A DNA stretch of 7,554 bases from Thiobacillus sp. UBA2487 (GTDB taxonomy: Bacteria; Pseudomonadota; Gammaproteobacteria; Burkholderiales; Sulfuriferulaceae), in the NCBI GenBank assembly GCA_002341815.1, contig DDOT01000166.1, forward strand, positions 2,595-10,148. Direction: 5' to 3'. The notes beneath the pieces were generated by a model that saw only the letters and a program-made list of their open reading frames with translations, made no database searches and had not been told where the DNA came from. Position 1 is the stretch's first letter. Every line of letters starts with the position of its first letter. A program made the translations under genes and the position numbers. Shown here piece after piece: positions 6,514-7,554 of the stretch.

Positions 6514-7382
6514 GAAATGTCTTTGCGCAAAGGTGCCGGGCGCCGATTGTGGCCGAACAGAGGAGTGCCACGCAAGGCGCGATAAATCATGATCACCCAG
6601 TCGATAGCGCCAAGTGTGGGGCGATGGTTGAACATGTCGCCGTGGCTGTGATGCAATTGTTCCAGAATACGTGATCCACCCATAATAATTAACCGCATTT
6701 CCAGGCCGATCCGTCCGGGTAGTTGTACGCCAAGAGGCGCGCCGGCTTGCAGTAATTTGCGTGCGCGCTCAATTTGCAGTTGCATGAAGGATTCCCATGT
6801 CCCGCTGGCATCGCTACGGGCGATTTGCGCTTCGGTGATGCGATAGCGCCGTAATTCATCCAGTGGCAAGTAAATGCGGTTTTTGCGATAGTCGATGGCA
6901 ACGTCTTGCAGAAAATTGATGAGTTGCAAAGCGGAACAAATCGCATCCGAATAGGCCAGACTACGGGAATCATCGACTTGATACAGCGCAAGCATCAGGC
7001 GGCCCACCGGATTGGCTGACTTGCGGCAATAACCCATGAGATCGGCGAACGTTTCATAACGCGTGGTTGTGATGTCTTGCGAAAATGCATCCAGCAAATC
7101 GTAAAAGGGTTGTAACGGCAGTGCATGTGTATCGATGACGGTGCCGAGTTGCTCAAATAGCGCTGTTTGGGCGGGCAGTTTTTGCTCGATGCGCCCGAGA
7201 GCGGTGCGGTAAGCATCTAACGCTGCCAAACGCTCTGCAGGGTTGGCATCCCCTTCATCGGCAATATCATCTGCTGACCGGGCAAACCAGTAAATTACGC
7301 GGGTGGCTTGTCGCAAGTGACCGGGCATTAAAATGGATGCCACCGGAAAGTTTTCGTAATGGTTGGGTTGGGGGGCGTTCAC
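6510..7382 (-). CDS. hpnC: Hydroxysqualene synthase HpnC
   Basis: HpnC converts presqualene diphosphate, made by HpnD, to hydroxysqualene, which HpnE then reduces. The 290-residue protein is a second squalene/phytoene-synthase-fold enzyme: HYENFPVAS (8-16) is the usual HpnC opening, DDIADE (38-43) the first Asp-rich motif, YCRKSANPVGRLML (118-131) the helix lining the pocket, and NFLQDVAIDYRKNRIYLP (156-173) the second Asp-rich motif in its HpnC form, with Gln before Asp. The start is GTG at 7380-7382: an in-frame TGA lies eight codons upstream with no start in between, and the next Met (residue 19) would remove the conserved opening. No Shine-Dalgarno sequence precedes the GTG, which is unusual for the first gene of an operon. 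A sigma-70-like promoter lies about 30 bases upstream. The stop overlaps the hpnD start (ATGA). Confidence 0.94.
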   Translation of the reverse strand: MNAPQPNHYENFPVASILMPGHLRQATRVIYWFARSADDIADEGDANPAERLAALDAYRTALGRIEQKLPAQTALFEQLGTVIDTHALPLQPFYDLLDAFSQDITTTRYETFADLMGYCRKSANPVGRLMLALYQVDDSRSLAYSDAICSALQLINFLQDVAIDYRKNRIYLPLDELRRYRITEAQIARSDASGTWESFMQLQIERARKLLQAGAPLGVQLPGRIGLEMRLIIMGGSRILEQLHHSHGDMFNHRPTLGAIDWVIMIYRALRGTPLFGHNRRPAPLRKDIS

Positions 7383-7411
7383 GCGAGCGAGATAACGAAA
7401 GAGGTGTCAAT

Positions 7412-7441
7412 ATTATAACGGACTCTGGGTTTTACAGTGAA
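7412..7441 (-). promoter_or_regulatory. Candidate sigma-70 promoter for the hpnCDE-SDR-thiO operon
   Basis: On the minus strand a perfect -10 box TATAAT (7412-7417) is preceded, after 18 bases, by TTCACT (7436-7441), which matches TTGACA at four of six positions. Transcription would start near 7405 and leave a leader of only about 23 bases before the GTG of hpnC, too short for a riboswitch or attenuator. Spacing and position fit a constitutive housekeeping promoter. The call rests on pattern matching only. Confidence 0.5.
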
Positions 7442-7482
7442 ATGCAACGAGCAAATTGAAGATATTTCATTATTTGGTGAGC

Positions 7483-7497
7483 GGAATGTTCCATTCC
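7483..7497. repeat. Short perfect inverted repeat upstream of the hpnC promoter
   Basis: GGAATG-TTC-CATTCC is a perfect 6-base inverted repeat around a 3-base centre, centred near position -85 from the predicted hpnC transcription start. Inside it GGAATGTTCC also reads as a smaller palindrome, followed by another TTCC, so there are effectively three half-sites in a row. It could be an operator for hpnC or for a divergent gene beyond the right edge, or a chance hairpin. No known regulator is recognised. Confidence 0.3.
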
Positions 7498-7554
7498 ATG
7501 TGAATTTTTGGCAAAATGGCGAACCCTGCTGGTAAGGTTATGCGAGTGTGGCGG

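Noticed and set aside
6088..6585. Plus-strand open frame of 165 codons opposite hpnD and the end of hpnC
   Set aside because: It is antisense to two clearly conserved genes, has no family resemblance and no ribosome site.
5686..7382. hpnC and hpnD as a recent tandem duplication
   Set aside because: Both have the same fold, but their diagnostic motifs differ (NFLQDVAID versus NIIRDVGDD) in the way known for the two separate families, so the split is ancient and shared with other hopanoid producers.
7405..7410. Perfect TTGACA (-35 consensus) on the minus strand just ahead of hpnC
   Set aside because: The -10 position 16-18 bases downstream reads as a GC-rich CTCGCG-like sequence, so there is no matching -10. 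It lies at the predicted start point of the better TTCACT-TATAAT promoter.
7516..7554. Possible start of a rightward gene (ATG GCG AAC..., 13 codons to the window edge)
   Set aside because: It is too short to judge and has no good ribosome site in front; it might be a divergent gene cut by the edge, but the visible sequence does not support a call.

Overview
The window reads as an ordinary bacterial chromosome segment from a Gram-negative, flagellated, squalene/hopanoid-making bacterium. The protein styles (FliE, FliF and FliG, a YciK-like dehydrogenase, ThiO, and the HpnC/HpnD/HpnE trio) fit a betaproteobacterium best, perhaps of the Nitrosomonadales type, with a gammaproteobacterium as the alternative. 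That placement is inference from protein resemblance only. No mobile element, CRISPR array, tRNA, rRNA or phage gene was seen.

Left part (1-2621): flagellar basal-body genes. The minus strand carries fliF (MS ring) followed by the first 107 codons of fliG (rotor/switch), which runs off the left edge; the two overlap by 8 bases. fliE (MS ring-rod junction) points the other way on the plus strand. The 187 bases between fliF and fliE should hold the promoters of both. This is the same divergent fliE / fliFG layout as in enteric bacteria.

Right part (2602-7382): a tightly packed minus-strand operon, in transcription order hpnC, hpnD, hpnE, a YciK-like short-chain dehydrogenase (SDR), and thiO. 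Every junction is a stop/start overlap: ATGA at hpnC/hpnD, hpnD/hpnE and hpnE/SDR, and TGATG (or GTGATGA) at SDR/thiO. HpnD, HpnC and HpnE together turn two farnesyl diphosphates into squalene by way of presqualene diphosphate and hydroxysqualene. The squalene-hopene cyclase is not in the window. ThiO (glycine oxidase, thiazole branch of thiamine synthesis) and the SDR are passengers whose link to squalene is not evident. A good sigma-70-like promoter lies just upstream of hpnC.

The operon meets fliE tail to tail: the last 20 bases of fliE and thiO overlap on opposite strands, with a small hairpin next to the junction and no classical terminator. The last 172 bases (7383-7554) hold the hpnC promoter and a short perfect inverted repeat; no gene there can be supported. 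I found no clearly new system. The points most worth a second look are the composition and chain coupling of the five-gene operon, the replaced catalytic serine in the SDR, and the tail-to-tail overlap.
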